Assembly: GCA_026874595.1 (NCBI GenBank)
Contig: CM049306.1
Location: 100,307,642-100,371,641, forward strand
From: Sipunculus nudus
Lineage: Eukaryota; Annelida; Sipuncula; Golfingiida; Sipunculidae
DNA: 64,000 nt
Direction: 5' to 3'
The notes beneath the pieces are model-generated. The model was given only the letters and a program-made list of their open reading frames with translations, did not search any database and had not been told where the DNA came from. Both the position numbers and the translations under genes were made by a program. Positions 53,226 through 64,000 of this stretch are shown one piece after another; within the stretch, counting starts at the first letter, position 1, and every line of letters begins with the position of its first letter.

Positions 53226-54476
53226 CTAGGGACCTGTGATCTCGACGCTCAGCTGCTTTTGTATATAAAGATAAATGTTTATGAGGTTTTCCGAAATATT
53301 AGTCGTTGGATCAGTTTGAAGCCAACCTGTCTAAGCAAACTGGATTTAACATCCATAAACTAATTTGTGAATGGATGGGCCCTGTCACCTTATCCTTTGA
53401 CCTTGTGACCCCAAAATCAAAAGGAAATTTTCCCTATTAGCAGGTGCACCACATGTTGATGATGGAAGGATTGAGATGAAAAGGTTGGCTTAATGTGCAT
53501 CCACAATCTTTCTAAAGTAGTGGGTCCTGTGACCTTGAACTTTGATCTTATGACCCCAGAATCAACAGTTCTTACTTTAGCGGTGGGCCATATATAAATC
53601 AAGTTTGAAACCAATATTTCAAACCAAACTAAAAACTAAAATGTAGATAAATTGCCCCCATGAAAATGACCTATTACCTTGTGACCCAAATGTCCATTAG
53701 TTACTTCCACTATTGGCAGGTGAGCAACATCTGGAAGATAGAAGGTTTGGGACAGAAAGTCTGGCTAAAAATACATCAACAATCTTTTTAAAAAATTGGG
53801 TCCTATGACCTTGACCTTTGGCCTTATGACCCCAAAATTAAAAGGGTTCTTACATTATTGGAGGGTCATATCTTACATTATTGGTGGGTCATATATTAGT
53901 CAAAATTGAAACCAATATATCAATCCAAACTGGAGTTATCATACAGAAACAAATATGTGGACAGTTGGGCCCCTGTGACCATGACCTTTGACCTTGTGAC
54001 CCCCAAATCAATCAGGTTCTTCCCCTATTGGCAGCTCAGCTATATGTGCAAGATGGAAGGTTTGGAATGAAAAGTTTGGCTTAAAATGCATCCACATTTT
54101 ATAGTAAAAAATATAGATAAAATAACAAAAAAATACAGGTGGCGTCACCACTTTTCGTGAACTGACAAAACTAGTCATGGTCAATATTCAAGACAAGAGT
54201 CATGACCATCCGTGCATTAATAATCAAGATATTGGAGTTTTTTTTATCATTTTTTTTTATTATTATTCTGGGTGGTACTTTCAATCCCCATAGCTAGAAG
54301 GAAATAGGTCGCAGTGGCCTAATTTCAGGTTTCCAAGGAGATTTTTTTTTACCTTCCTGGATGTTCACTAAAAAATTTCTAGGACCAACATTTTCGATAT
54401 GTGCCCTGCTAACGGACGGACGACGGACGAAGCGCCATTCCTATACCTCAGTTGACTTACAGTCAGCTGAGCTGAA
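53226..54476 (+). mobile_element. Family 2 modular repeat element (E2c) carrying the roughly 290-bp TGACC array
   Basis: The left end (TAGGGACCTGTGATCTCGAC then GCTCAGCTG) resembles 62414 and 40792. The interior (about 53330-54095) is the TGACCTTTGACC-containing array otherwise found in E1b. It is followed by one monomer starting at GGTGGCGTCACC (about 54139), the GGACGGACGACGGACGA tract, and the 3' hairpin (54447-54471) with arms CTCAGtTGACT and AGTCAgCTGAG. An exact direct repeat TGACCTTTGACCT lies at 53982-53994. Confidence 0.7.
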
Positions 54477-57400
54477 AAACGAACAATGCCGACTCCGGGC
54501 ACTAATTGTACCATCGTCAATTATAAAACAGTTAACCATAAATAGGTATTATTCAAAACACCATGATTTTAACCCTTTAAATCCAGGAGGTTTACCGTTC
54601 GTATATCCTTATCACATGGCCGTCTTCATCGTCACACATAACACCGCGACACCTACAGGCTACTTTATTAGTTAGCCACTAACCTCTTCCATCTTTATAT
54701 CCGAACCATAACTATTGTTCTCTAATTATTCAGTCCAGGTATGAAATAAAAACATGGTAATCCTAAAAGTAGGTCAAAGTGACACAATTTTATTATTTAT
54801 GAGCGCATTAGCTGAATTTCGGAGGTTTACCCTCTGAGCCATATTTATGATATTATTTCTAAATTTCGAGGTTAAAGAAGTAGTTATTTTCACCTTTTTC
54901 TGGCAGAGGATGATCACCATATATTTCCAGTTTGAAATATCTTCAATCATGCAGTGCTGTGATACAAGACTTGTAGGATGTTTTTTGTACATGTATACCA
55001 TTAGTTCACGTATGTATAACAAAAGGCCAGCTGTAAGCTAGTCATCCAGTGACGAGCAGTTTTGGCATTAGACAAAATATAAGAGATAAATTATTCTAAT
55101 TCCCTGACTTTTGAGGATCTGATGATTTAATTATAAAGTTCCCTGGTTGTATATGTTTACAAATTCACTGTGAACATCATTTAACCTCTCAAAATTCGAG
55201 AAAAAAAGTGTGCTGAGGGAACTTATGAAACGGGAATTCTTGAGTATTAAAAATTTATTATTAAGACAAGGGGCTATGAGATATGCTAATCGCACAATAT
55301 TTGTAAGAAATAATTCAAAATCATGGACACATTAACCAGTAGAGTATAATTCGGTCTGTAAAATTAAAATAACAACACTACTTTCCGGGTTCAATCAAAA
55401 CGACACACAAATGGAAAATTCATTACCTTAGGTTGGGCAGACAGTAGAGCTGTGATAGATATATCACTTACAGGAAAAGAGAAGTGAAACAGAGAATCTT
55501 TGAGACTGAATTATTGGCACAAAAAAGTGGATAAACAGCATGTGCTAAAGACATCCCAAAGAATCAGCTGGTTGGCCTCTTGCCCCCAAACAAAGAGTTT
55601 CGGAAGCTAAACGTTTCCGCAGTTATCGATGTTCACATGCATGGTAAAGAGCATCATTTTTCGGAAAACGGCCCGTATACTAGTGAATGTATGATTCCTG
55701 TCACACAAATCCGCCAACTGTCACAGTGCATTGTCAAATATTTGCAAAAACTAAGATATTATATATATGCTGTATTTTCCTTAACTTGTCTTTAAAAGAT
55801 TACCTGTAGTTGCCCTGGCTCCATGTATAACGGGAGGTAGCGTTACGGGTGAATCTGTGAGCTGATCCTTTATGTGCATTATGTCCGTGCGTCCAGAACA
55901 CCGCATGGGGAGGTCACAATATGCCCTCTGTCAGACGCTGAGGGGTATTTATAGAACCCTGCCCCGGTGACAGTGGGGGCATGGGCTCGGGGAGAACGGG
56001 GTGTTATATAACGGACAGGCAGCCGCTGCGGAATGTCAAACATTGATGTAGCGGTGACATTATGGACTAGAAAGCGGTCTGAAAGCGCATACCTCCACCA
56101 AAGCCTGGTTCCGCATCCAAATTTGAACGAGTCGCCACAAAATCTATTCACCTTTTTCATAGCTCACAACTAACAGATAGCACAATTTTCGCATTAGCAA
56201 TGAAGTTCAGCAAGAATTTATCTGTGATATAGGTTGTGGATTTTTTTTTTTAAATTGACAAAATGGATTGGATGGGTTCTGATCCGCATCAAAATCCGCC
56301 CTTACCTTAATCGATCCGCTTGAATATTTTAGCAATTGTTCCTTGTCCCAACACTGACCCACCTTAACACAAAATTCTATTGCACTTCAGGAAGAAATTG
56401 TGTAGACAAATAATCGGTCGAAAAACAGAGGGGAACTCCTATATTATAACCTCTGTCGGCTGAAGTAATCAGGGGCTTAAAGCTGTGATAAACTGTATCG
56501 AGTGCTTACCTGATTTGTCTTGGCCATAATGAACCATTATGTAACGCACGCATCACAAGTTAACCACTTAGCTTGACAAAAGGGCTTCATTAAACAATCA
56601 CGTTCACCTTGCTTAAATCAGCTGCACTTTCTTAACACAAACATCACCTCGCGCGCCTCCTGAGTCCGACTTTCTCCCCTGACACTTCAATGGATTGAAG
56701 TACAGGGTAAATATATTCTGTTTTATTAAGGGCTGAGCGGGCTTTGTATGAGGCTTACATGAATGCGCAGACAGGATTCTCTCAGTGGTTTGATTGCAAC
56801 CCATGACCCATACACATTTAATCTGCATAATGTGGATTGTTTCATGGTCCCCCAATGTCCTTGCTCGAAAGCGTGTAACATTGTCAATAGGAGTGTGTGA
56901 CGTACTGTCCTCCGGTCCATACACTCATATCGTAAGCTGACCACCTATTGTACGTAACGTATTCTATGGTCAAGAGTGTGCATATGTATGTATATCATTT
57001 GCGTTCAAATGAAAGTATATACATATACATATACATATATGTATATATAAATATATACGTATATTTTATATATGCATATACCCATATATATAATATAGAA
57101 TATAGAGAGAGACAGAGAGAGAGAGAGAGATCTATTTTTATACATCCTACTCTTTGAAGTATGGTTATATTTGCATATTAGTAATTTATCCATCCCCGAA
57201 CACACTTTATATTTCGTTAATTATTATACAACATCACCTTGCATAAATTGTCAATTAAGGGCATTAATATTCAGCTCACAATAATCATGTACCCTAACAC
57301 ACAGTTTCCCCACAGATCTCTGTGACCAGAGACACTCGACCCACTTGGCAGAGGTTCTAATGAGATGGAATACTAAGTATTGCCTGCACAAGTGTGTATA

Positions 57401-58689
57401 AAAGCTCTTAAGTTGTTGAGCCTGACAAAATAGGACAATTATATTTGATAAAACCACTTATGAACACAGCTATTGACAATTTGTCCTTCTTTGGTTTTGT
57501 GGGGAAAACATTGCTGAGACAACGATTAAAACTTCCCAGTTACTCTGTGAAGTTTGAGACTATTTATAGACAAGATTCAAACACCTGTTTGGTTTATTTT
57601 TTTTCAGGTAATACCAGTGAGAATTTTCTATGCTGACTTTAAAGAGATATACCAAGCTAGACAGCTGTTACATCGATACCAGTCCAAATAGAGTTTATGT
57701 CGAGATTATTTATGCAAATTGACAGCCTCGGACATCTCCTGGTTGACACAGACGGCGTGTCCTTGGATGACCTGGTCCTTCGAGGCTCGTATAGAGCTTT
57801 AACTGAAGGGTGGGTTGGGGTAATTCACATCTCAGGTTTATCCTCAAGGCTATCAGCGTTCACTGTGGCCATGCTAACTAAAATGAAAGTAGTTTCCATT
57901 GAAAACTAGTATAGTTATTGTTGGTGAAAGATACAGGGCTCAAAGAGAAAGGGGGGTCTGGACGTGGGACGTGGATATATGTGCAAGTGTCTGTATACAA
58001 CTCCTATCGCGTGTCAGTGTGTCCTTGCGTGTGAAGCAGCAAGGTCGCCCTGGGGACGCTATTCGCGAATGTGTTTTGTTGATATTCGTTGTGCATGTGA
58101 TATAGTACGTGCCTTGCATGGGTTCTTTTCTGATGTTGCAAGAGTAAATTAAATGTTGGCGCATTCATAGACATCTGTGTATGTTCATATGATCAGGGAT
58201 ACAGAGTGAATAGTATTTTGTTAATGTTTTGTCTATCGGATATTTTTTTGTTTGAAAATATCAGAACAATGACGAATAAAAAACTGAATAGGACTCCTCT
58301 GTCTAAATACCACAGTTTTCTCGATGTGCAGATATCAAGAGTGAAAAGCAAATATACCTCAGCAGTTACAGACGCTCATTGAATCTGACATTCCAAAGTC
58401 CACCCTTGTATCACACATGGATGCTCGATATACAGAAAGTGAAAAGTAATTGCTTATACGTGTCTGTTTGCACCGCAGAGTGGACAATCAAGTAATACCT
58501 TGCGTATATGTTATGTGTATTCTGATTGACTAATTCGTATCAATACACATCACAATATGATTATAGGAAACCACTGGAACCACTGGAAAACATATTTTAA
58601 ATAATATACTTATATTTTGATCAGCTAGAGTGAAAAAAAAGCTAATCGGGAATGGTATAAGCAACTGAATTTCCTCCTGACCCTCTAGC
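54477..58689. other. Long non-coding stretch, no gene recognised
   Basis: Several 60-100-codon frames (for example 54361-54675, 55879-56160 minus, 56613-56924 minus, 57697-57909) were read for motifs. None shows a recognised domain or a consistent exon context. An imperfect AT/GA microsatellite lies at about 57018-57131. Confidence 0.4.
57018..57131. repeat. Imperfect (AT)n/(ATAC)n and (GA)n microsatellite
   Basis: ATAC/ATAT repeats run into GAGAGAGACAGAGAGAGAGA. Confidence 0.85.
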
Positions 58690-58695
58690 AGTATA

Positions 58696-58743
<48 letters not shown>

Positions 58744-58757
58744 TATACATATATATT
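58690..58757. repeat. (AT)n microsatellite at a family 2 truncation point
   Basis: AT units broken by GTAT/ACAT. The family 2 monomer resumes immediately after it, in mid-unit. Confidence 0.9.
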
Positions 58758-59084
58758 TCGGGAACTGACAAACCTAGTCATGCACAATATTCAAGGCAAC
58801 ATTTGTGACAATCCATGCATTAATTATCACGATACTGGAGGTTTTGTATCAATTTTTTTTATTATTCTGGGTGTACTTTCAAGCCCCTTAGCTCGGAGGA
58901 TATAGGTCGCAGTGAAATGATTTCAGGTTTCCAAGGAGATCTTTTATGGACTCCCTGCATGGATGTTCACCTAGAAGTTTCTAGGACCAGCAGTTACGAT
59001 CTGTGCCCTGCTAACGGACGACCGGACGGACGACGGACAAAGCGCCATTCCTATACCTCAGTTGACTTACAGTCAGCTGAGCTA
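58758..59084 (+). mobile_element. Family 2 modular repeat element, 5'-truncated (E2d)
   Basis: A single partial monomer (from TCGGGAACTGACAAACCTAG), homologous to 54152 onward. It is followed by the GACCGGACGGACGACGGAC tract and the 3' hairpin (59057-59081), whose sequence is the same as at 54447-54471. Confidence 0.75.
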
Positions 59085-59619
59085 AAAACTGTACATGATG
59101 GGAAATTCAACCTGTCCCTAACCCCCCCCCCCCCCCTCCCCACCCCCTGATGTACACCACTGTTTATGACTGAGCATGCTGGGCGTGATGCAGCTCGACG
59201 TCTAGTATCACTGTACAGGCGCATTGTCTGTTTTGAAAGCACTGCAGCCTATATACATGAGGCTGGCTATCCTAAAACTGTGTCATCCAGGTCAGAAACT
59301 TATTATATCTCCTGTATTCATTTCCCACGTGATACCCCGGCTGTCTGGGTGTCCCCATATGCACGTGGTTCTACTTAATCCCTCCCCGTATATACATATG
59401 ACAGCAATTTCATCCCGGATGCAGGCGATGACATTCTGAGATTGGTCAGGCAACAGAGGACATTATACGACCATGGTCGAACTTATTTAGTAACGCATAT
59501 TTAAACGTAGAAAGCAGAAAGACTTTCTAGGGGATTCCGGGCATGTTCCCTTCCATATTTTTTTTTGGTGCAAATGGTTGATTGTTTTAATGGATTAAAT
59601 ATATTAAAGCATTAAATTA
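59085..59619. other. Non-coding spacer with poly-C tract
   Basis: An interrupted C-run (C16, TCCCC, A, C5) lies at about 59122-59147. A 70-codon frame (59166-59378) has no recognised domain. Confidence 0.4.
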
Positions 59620-61934
59620 ATAACTAGACATTTCTTGGCACCGCAGGTGCCAGAGTATCCCCAGACATAGTCGCCCCCCCTTTAAGAATAGGCCCCCATT
59701 TTTAGCAGCATATACTGACACTTGGCATATTTATTGTTTCTTCCATCTATCAATCCACAATCTTGTTGAGAATGTTGGTCCTGTGACCTTGATCTTTTTA
59801 AAGATGTGTCCTGTGACCTTGACCTTTGAACTCATGACCCCAAAATCAATTCGGGTCTTGCTTTTCCAATGGGACATATACAAGTAAAGTTTGAAATCTA
59901 TACATCAATAAAGCAGGAATTATCATCCAGAAACTAATTTTTGGACAGATGGCTCCTGTGACCTTTACCTTTGACCTTGTGACCTCAAATTTGATAGGGT
60001 TCTTCCTCTCTTGGTAGGTGAACTATATGTGCATGATGAAAGATCTGAGATGAAATGTTTGGCTGAAAATGCATCCACATCTTTTTAAAAAGGGTCGTGA
60101 CCTTGACCTTTGACCTCATGACCGCAAAATCAATTCGGGTCTTGCTTTTCCAATGGGTCAAATACAAGTCAAGTTTGAAATCCATACATCAATAAAAGAA
60201 GGAATTATCATCCAGAAACTATTTTTTTGACAGATGGCTCCTGTGACCTTCACCTTTGACCTTGTGACCTCAAAATTGATAGGGGTCTTCCTCTATTGGC
60301 AGATGAACTCTGTGCAAAATGAAAGGTCTGAGATGAAATGTTTGGCTGAAAATGCATCTACAATATTTTTAAAGATGTGTCCTGTGACCTTTACCTTTGA
60401 CCTCATGACCCCAAAATCAATTGGAGTCTTGCTTTTCCATTGGGGCATATACAAGTAAAGTTTGAAATCTGTACATCAATAAAGCAGGAATTATCACCCA
60501 GAAACTAATTTTTGGACAGATGGCTCCTGTGACCTTTACCTTTGACCTTGTGACCTAAAATTTGATAGGGTTCTTCCTCTCTTGGTAGGTGAACTATATG
60601 TGCATGATGAAAGATCTGAGATGAAATGTTTGGCTGAAAATGCATCCACATCTTTTTAAAAATGGGTCCTGTGACCTTGACCTTTGACCTCATGACCCCA
60701 AAATCAATTCGGGTCTTGCTTTTCCAATGGGTCAAATACAAGTCAAGTTTGAAATCCATACATCAATAAAAGAAGGAATTATCATCCAGAAACTATTTTT
60801 TTTTTTTTGACAGATGGCTCCTGTGACCTTCACCTTTGACCTTGTGACCTCAAAATTGATAGGGGTCTTCCTCTATTGGCAGATGTACTCTATGTGCAAA
60901 ATGAAAGGTCTGAGATGAAATGTTTGGCTGAAAATGCATCCACAATGTTTTTAAAGATGTGTCCTGTGACCTTGACCTTTGACCTCATGACCCAAAAATC
61001 AATTGGAGTCTTGCTTTTTCAATGGGACATATATAAGTCAAGTTTGAAATCAATACATCAATAAAAGCAGGAATTATCATCCAGAAACTAATTTTTGGAC
61101 AGATAGCTCCTGTGGCCTTGACCTTTGGCCTTGTGACCCCAAAATTGATATGGATCATCCACTATTGGCAAGTGAGCTATATATTCAAGATGGAAGACCT
61201 GGGATGAAAGTTTGGCTTAAAATGCATCCACAGTATCTTTTAAGATGCCAGTCCAGTGACCTTGACCTTTGACCTCATGACCCTAGAACCTATAGGGTTC
61301 TTACTTAAGTCATGTTTGAAATCCATATGGCTATCAACACTGGAGATATCATAAGAGGTGTGTGATTTTCACCATATATGGCAATATTCAAGGTCAAGGC
61401 CACTCTCATAGGAAAGGTCATGACCCCAATTTAAATAAACATCATCCCATAACCCATACCTATGTATATGCATAATATAAAAGAAATCTGTCCATTAGTT
61501 TTTGACTTATAATGCTCACAGTACTGTAAGGTGGCAATTTTGGGGGCATTAAACGGCATGAAAACAAGTAAAGAATAATAGGTGGCGCCACCAGTTTCTG
61601 GAACACGACAACCCTATTCATGATCTTCCATCAACTTGATTTTGGGATAAATCCATGCAAGATTTCTTGAGATATTAAAGAATTTGTGTGATTTTCCCCA
61701 AAATAGGACCTATTCAAGGTCAAGGACACTCTCCTAGTAAAGGTCATGACCTCATTTTAAATAGGCGTCGTCCTCTTACCCATATCTATACATAAACCAA
61801 GTTTGGTAAAGTTCCGTGAAATATTTTTTGGGTTATCGCGCCAACAAGATTTATATGCGGGCGGCGGCGGCGGCGGCGGGACCAGTATGAAAACATAGTA
61901 TCCCCCGACTTTGTCTGGGGATACAATTAACTTG
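59620..61934 (+). mobile_element. Family 1 modular repeat element, near complete (E1b)
   Basis: The left end has a perfect hairpin GGCACCgcaGGTGCC (59637-59651), then GTATCCCCAGACATAGTCG (59655-59673). The right end is (CGG)n (about 61858-61880) and the hairpin 61898-61924, whose 3' strand CGACTTTGTCTGGGGATAC is the inverted match of the left motif at 18 of 19 positions. The interior is a roughly 290-bp TGACC array (59760-61330), unlike the interior of E1a, plus a shared right module with GGTGGCGCCACC at 61581-61592. About 2.3 kb, with no transposase or helicase frame. Confidence 0.75.
59760..61330. repeat. Tandem array, about 290-bp unit in dimers, with DR1-type TGACCTTTGACCT
   Basis: Anchors at GACAGATGGCTCCTGTG recur near 59944, 60229, 60514, 60809 and 61098. 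A dimer period of about 574 bp gives near-identical minus frames at 59985-60185 and 60505-60759. Exact TGACCTTTGACCT occurs at 60104-60116, 60678-60690, 60973-60985 and 61263-61275. Confidence 0.9.
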
Positions 61935-62413
61935 CTGACAGAGGCGGAGTTTTAAACTGGAGAATACAAGACTGTCAAAAGACCAAATGTCAGGTGGCCT
62001 AGGTCAGATTCTATAGTTTTGTGAATAAATTACTAAACAACATCAACAAGGTATCGTTAAACCTACACGATGTCATTAATACTTGTGTTGAATATTTACC
62101 TATTACTTCATTTAGCCATTTTGTAAACACATTTTAAACCACCACAGAGTAAGACCAAGTATGTTTTCGTTAAATTACTACATTTCAACCAAGATTTTTT
62201 TTATCAAGAACAATGCATACATGTAAAAACGCTAGCCATTGAATTAATATGAGGACCATGTCGCTTTAAAACACTATAGAGGTAGGAACCTGTCGGAACT
62301 AAACTTGTGAATTCGTGCTAATCGGCAGCGGGTAGTTTTTCCACTCTAACCAATATATAGCAGATGTTTGGGCGATGGTGGATGGTTTATCGTCCGCTGG
62401 ATCTTTATCTAAG
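61935..62413. other. Non-coding spacer
   Basis: No gene or repeat recognised between the family 1 and family 2 elements. Confidence 0.4.
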
Positions 62414-64000
62414 TAACAAGTGACCCATGGGTTATGACGCTCAGCTGACTTGGAAGAGATTCGCAAAAGGAAATTTTATCATCTGAATGGTAGTATATAC
62501 CCATTCAACTGAAGCATCAAACAGATTAAACCTACAGGCCAAGATTGTGTCTGTATTTATATACTTGTATCTCAAAAATAGAGAAAAAATACATAAACTT
62601 TAAAAAAAAATACAGGTGGCTCCACCAGTCAGCAGAAACTAATAAAAACACTTAATGGTCAATATCCATGCAAAGAATCATGGTGATCTCTGCATTAGTT
62701 GTTCAGATACTTCAGCTTTTGTATCAAATTTTCCATTATTCTGAGGGATACTTCGGAGTCCTATAGCATGAAGGATATCGGTAACAGAGACCTAATTTCA
62801 GGTTTCCACAGGCACTTCTCATGGGCTTCCTTGAATGACAAGAATGAAGATTCTAGGTCCAGTTGTTACAATTTGTGCCACATTAACAGATGACAACATC
62901 CTTAAAGGTCTCAAAAATAGAGAAAAAATATTCAAAAAATTGAATAAAATACAGGTGGCACCACCAGTCTGCAGAAACTGATGAAACCCTCCATAATCAA
63001 TATCCGTGCACAGAATCATGGTGATCTCTGCATTAGTTGTTCAGATACTTCAGCTTTTGTATCAAATTTTCCATTATTCTGAGGGATACTTCGGAGTGCT
63101 ATAGCTTGAAGGATATGGGAAACAGAGACCCAATTTCAGGTTTCCACAGACACTTTTTATGGGCCTCCTTGCATGACAAGAATGAAGATTCTAGGTCCAG
63201 TTGTTACGATTTGTACCCTGTTGACAGATAACCACATCTTTAAAAGTCTCAAAAATAGAGAAAAAAATTCGTTAAAATTAAAAAAAAAATACAGGTGGCT
63301 CCTCCAGTCAGCAGAAACTAATAAAAACACTTAATGGTCAATATCCATGCAAAGAATCATGGTGATCTCTGCATTAGTTGTTCAGATACTTCAGCTTTTG
63401 TATCAAATTTTCCATTATTCTGAGGGATACTTCGGAGTCCTATAGCATGAAGGATATCGGTAACAGATACCTAATTTCAGGTTTCCACAGGCACTTCTCA
63501 TGGGCTTCCTTAAAAGACAAGAATGAAGATTCTAGGTCCAGTTGTTACAATTTGTGCCACATTAACAGATGACAGCATCCTTAAAGGTCTCAAAAATAGA
63601 GAAAAAATATTCGAAAAATTGAATAAAATACAGGTGGCACCACCAGTCTGCAGAAACTGATGAAACCCTCCATAATCAATATCCGTGCACAGAATCATGG
63701 TGATCTCTGCATTAGTTGTTCAGATACTTCAGCTTTTGTATCAAATTTTCCATTATTCTGAGGGATACTTCGGAGTGCTATAGCTTGAAGGATATGGGAA
63801 ACAGAGACCCAATTTCAGGTTTCCACAGACACTTTTTATGGGCCTCCTTGCATGACAAGAATGAAGATTCTAGGTCCAGTTGTTACGATTTGTACCCTGT
63901 TGACAGATAACCACATCTTTAAAAGTCTCAAAAATAGAGAAAAAAATTCGTTAAAATTAAAAAAAAATACAGGTGGCGCCACCAGTCTGCAGGAACTGAT
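62414..64000 (+). mobile_element. Family 2 modular repeat element, cut by the window edge (E2e)
   Basis: The left end (AACAAGTGACCCATGGG, then GACGCTCAGCTGACTT) is followed by a unique segment. A tandem array of about 339-bp monomers then runs from about 62600 to the window end, arranged as dimers with a 679-bp period. Palindrome variants at monomer starts are GGTGGCTCCACC, GGTGGCACCACC, GGTGGCTCCTCC, GGTGGCACCACC and the exact GGTGGCGCCACC (63972-63983). The 64-codon frames starting at 62699, 63037, 63378 and 63716 are one repeated translation, not genes. The right end lies outside the window. Confidence 0.75.

Noticed and set aside
55879-56160. 93-codon minus-strand frame in a GC-richer patch
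   Set aside because: No recognisable domain, no splice context and no repeat support.
59985-60759. Pair of near-identical minus-strand frames of 66 and 84 codons
   Set aside because: Explained by the 574-bp dimer of the TGACC array.
62699-63910. Four related 64-codon frames
   Set aside because: They are the same reading of each 339-bp monomer, with no start context or domain.

Overview
The window looks like intron- and repeat-rich metazoan nuclear DNA, most likely from a marine mollusc and perhaps a bivalve. This is an inference from the kind of repeats, not from a species-specific marker. Features pointing that way are one animal-type ion-channel exon with an apparent splice acceptor, abundant (AT)n, (CA)n and (CT)n microsatellites, tRNA-derived SINE-like sequences, and many mobile elements carrying internal tandem arrays, like the bivalve 'pearl' or Helentron-derived elements. 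There are no bacterial-style operons.

Only one protein-coding region can be supported. It is an inward-rectifier potassium channel (Kir) on the minus strand, about 37917-39341, with the whole channel core in one exon. A splice acceptor lies just upstream of the first ATG, so at least one 5' exon lies at higher coordinates. All other long open frames examined fall in repeats or show no recognisable domain.

Layout. 1-8.1 kb: unique non-coding DNA with (CA)n and (ATTAT)n tracts. 8.1-8.9 kb: minus-strand fragment of repeat family 1. 11.35-11.6 kb: SINE. 14.4-16.5 kb: cluster of mobile DNA embedded in (AT)n (a TIR transposon, a 93-bp element and a solo LTR). 19.2-24.1 kb: a 5-kb satellite of a 17-bp unit with higher-order duplication. 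26.3-29.9 kb: family 3 and family 1 elements. 30-36.9 kb: unique DNA. 36.9-39.4 kb: Kir gene. 40.8-42.85 kb: family 2 element and a nested palindrome. 45.7-46.4 kb: 44-bp minisatellite. 49.3-54.5 kb: families 2, 3, 1, a tRNA-like SINE, then family 2 again. 58.7-64 kb: family 2, family 1, and a family 2 copy cut by the window edge.

The most interesting observation is a set of at least three dispersed element families. Each has conserved ends and a terminal or near-terminal 3' hairpin, but the tandem array inside differs between copies. The same arrays also turn up between different ends: a roughly 290-bp array sits inside both family 1 and family 2 termini, and the palindrome GGTGGCGCCACC (or a variant) recurs in many modules. 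Two of the arrays carry exact consensus nuclear-receptor half-site arrangements: an inverted repeat with 3-bp spacer and a direct repeat with 1-bp spacer. This looks like a modular system that captures, amplifies and swaps arrays. All comparisons were made by eye; no database search or alignment program was run.
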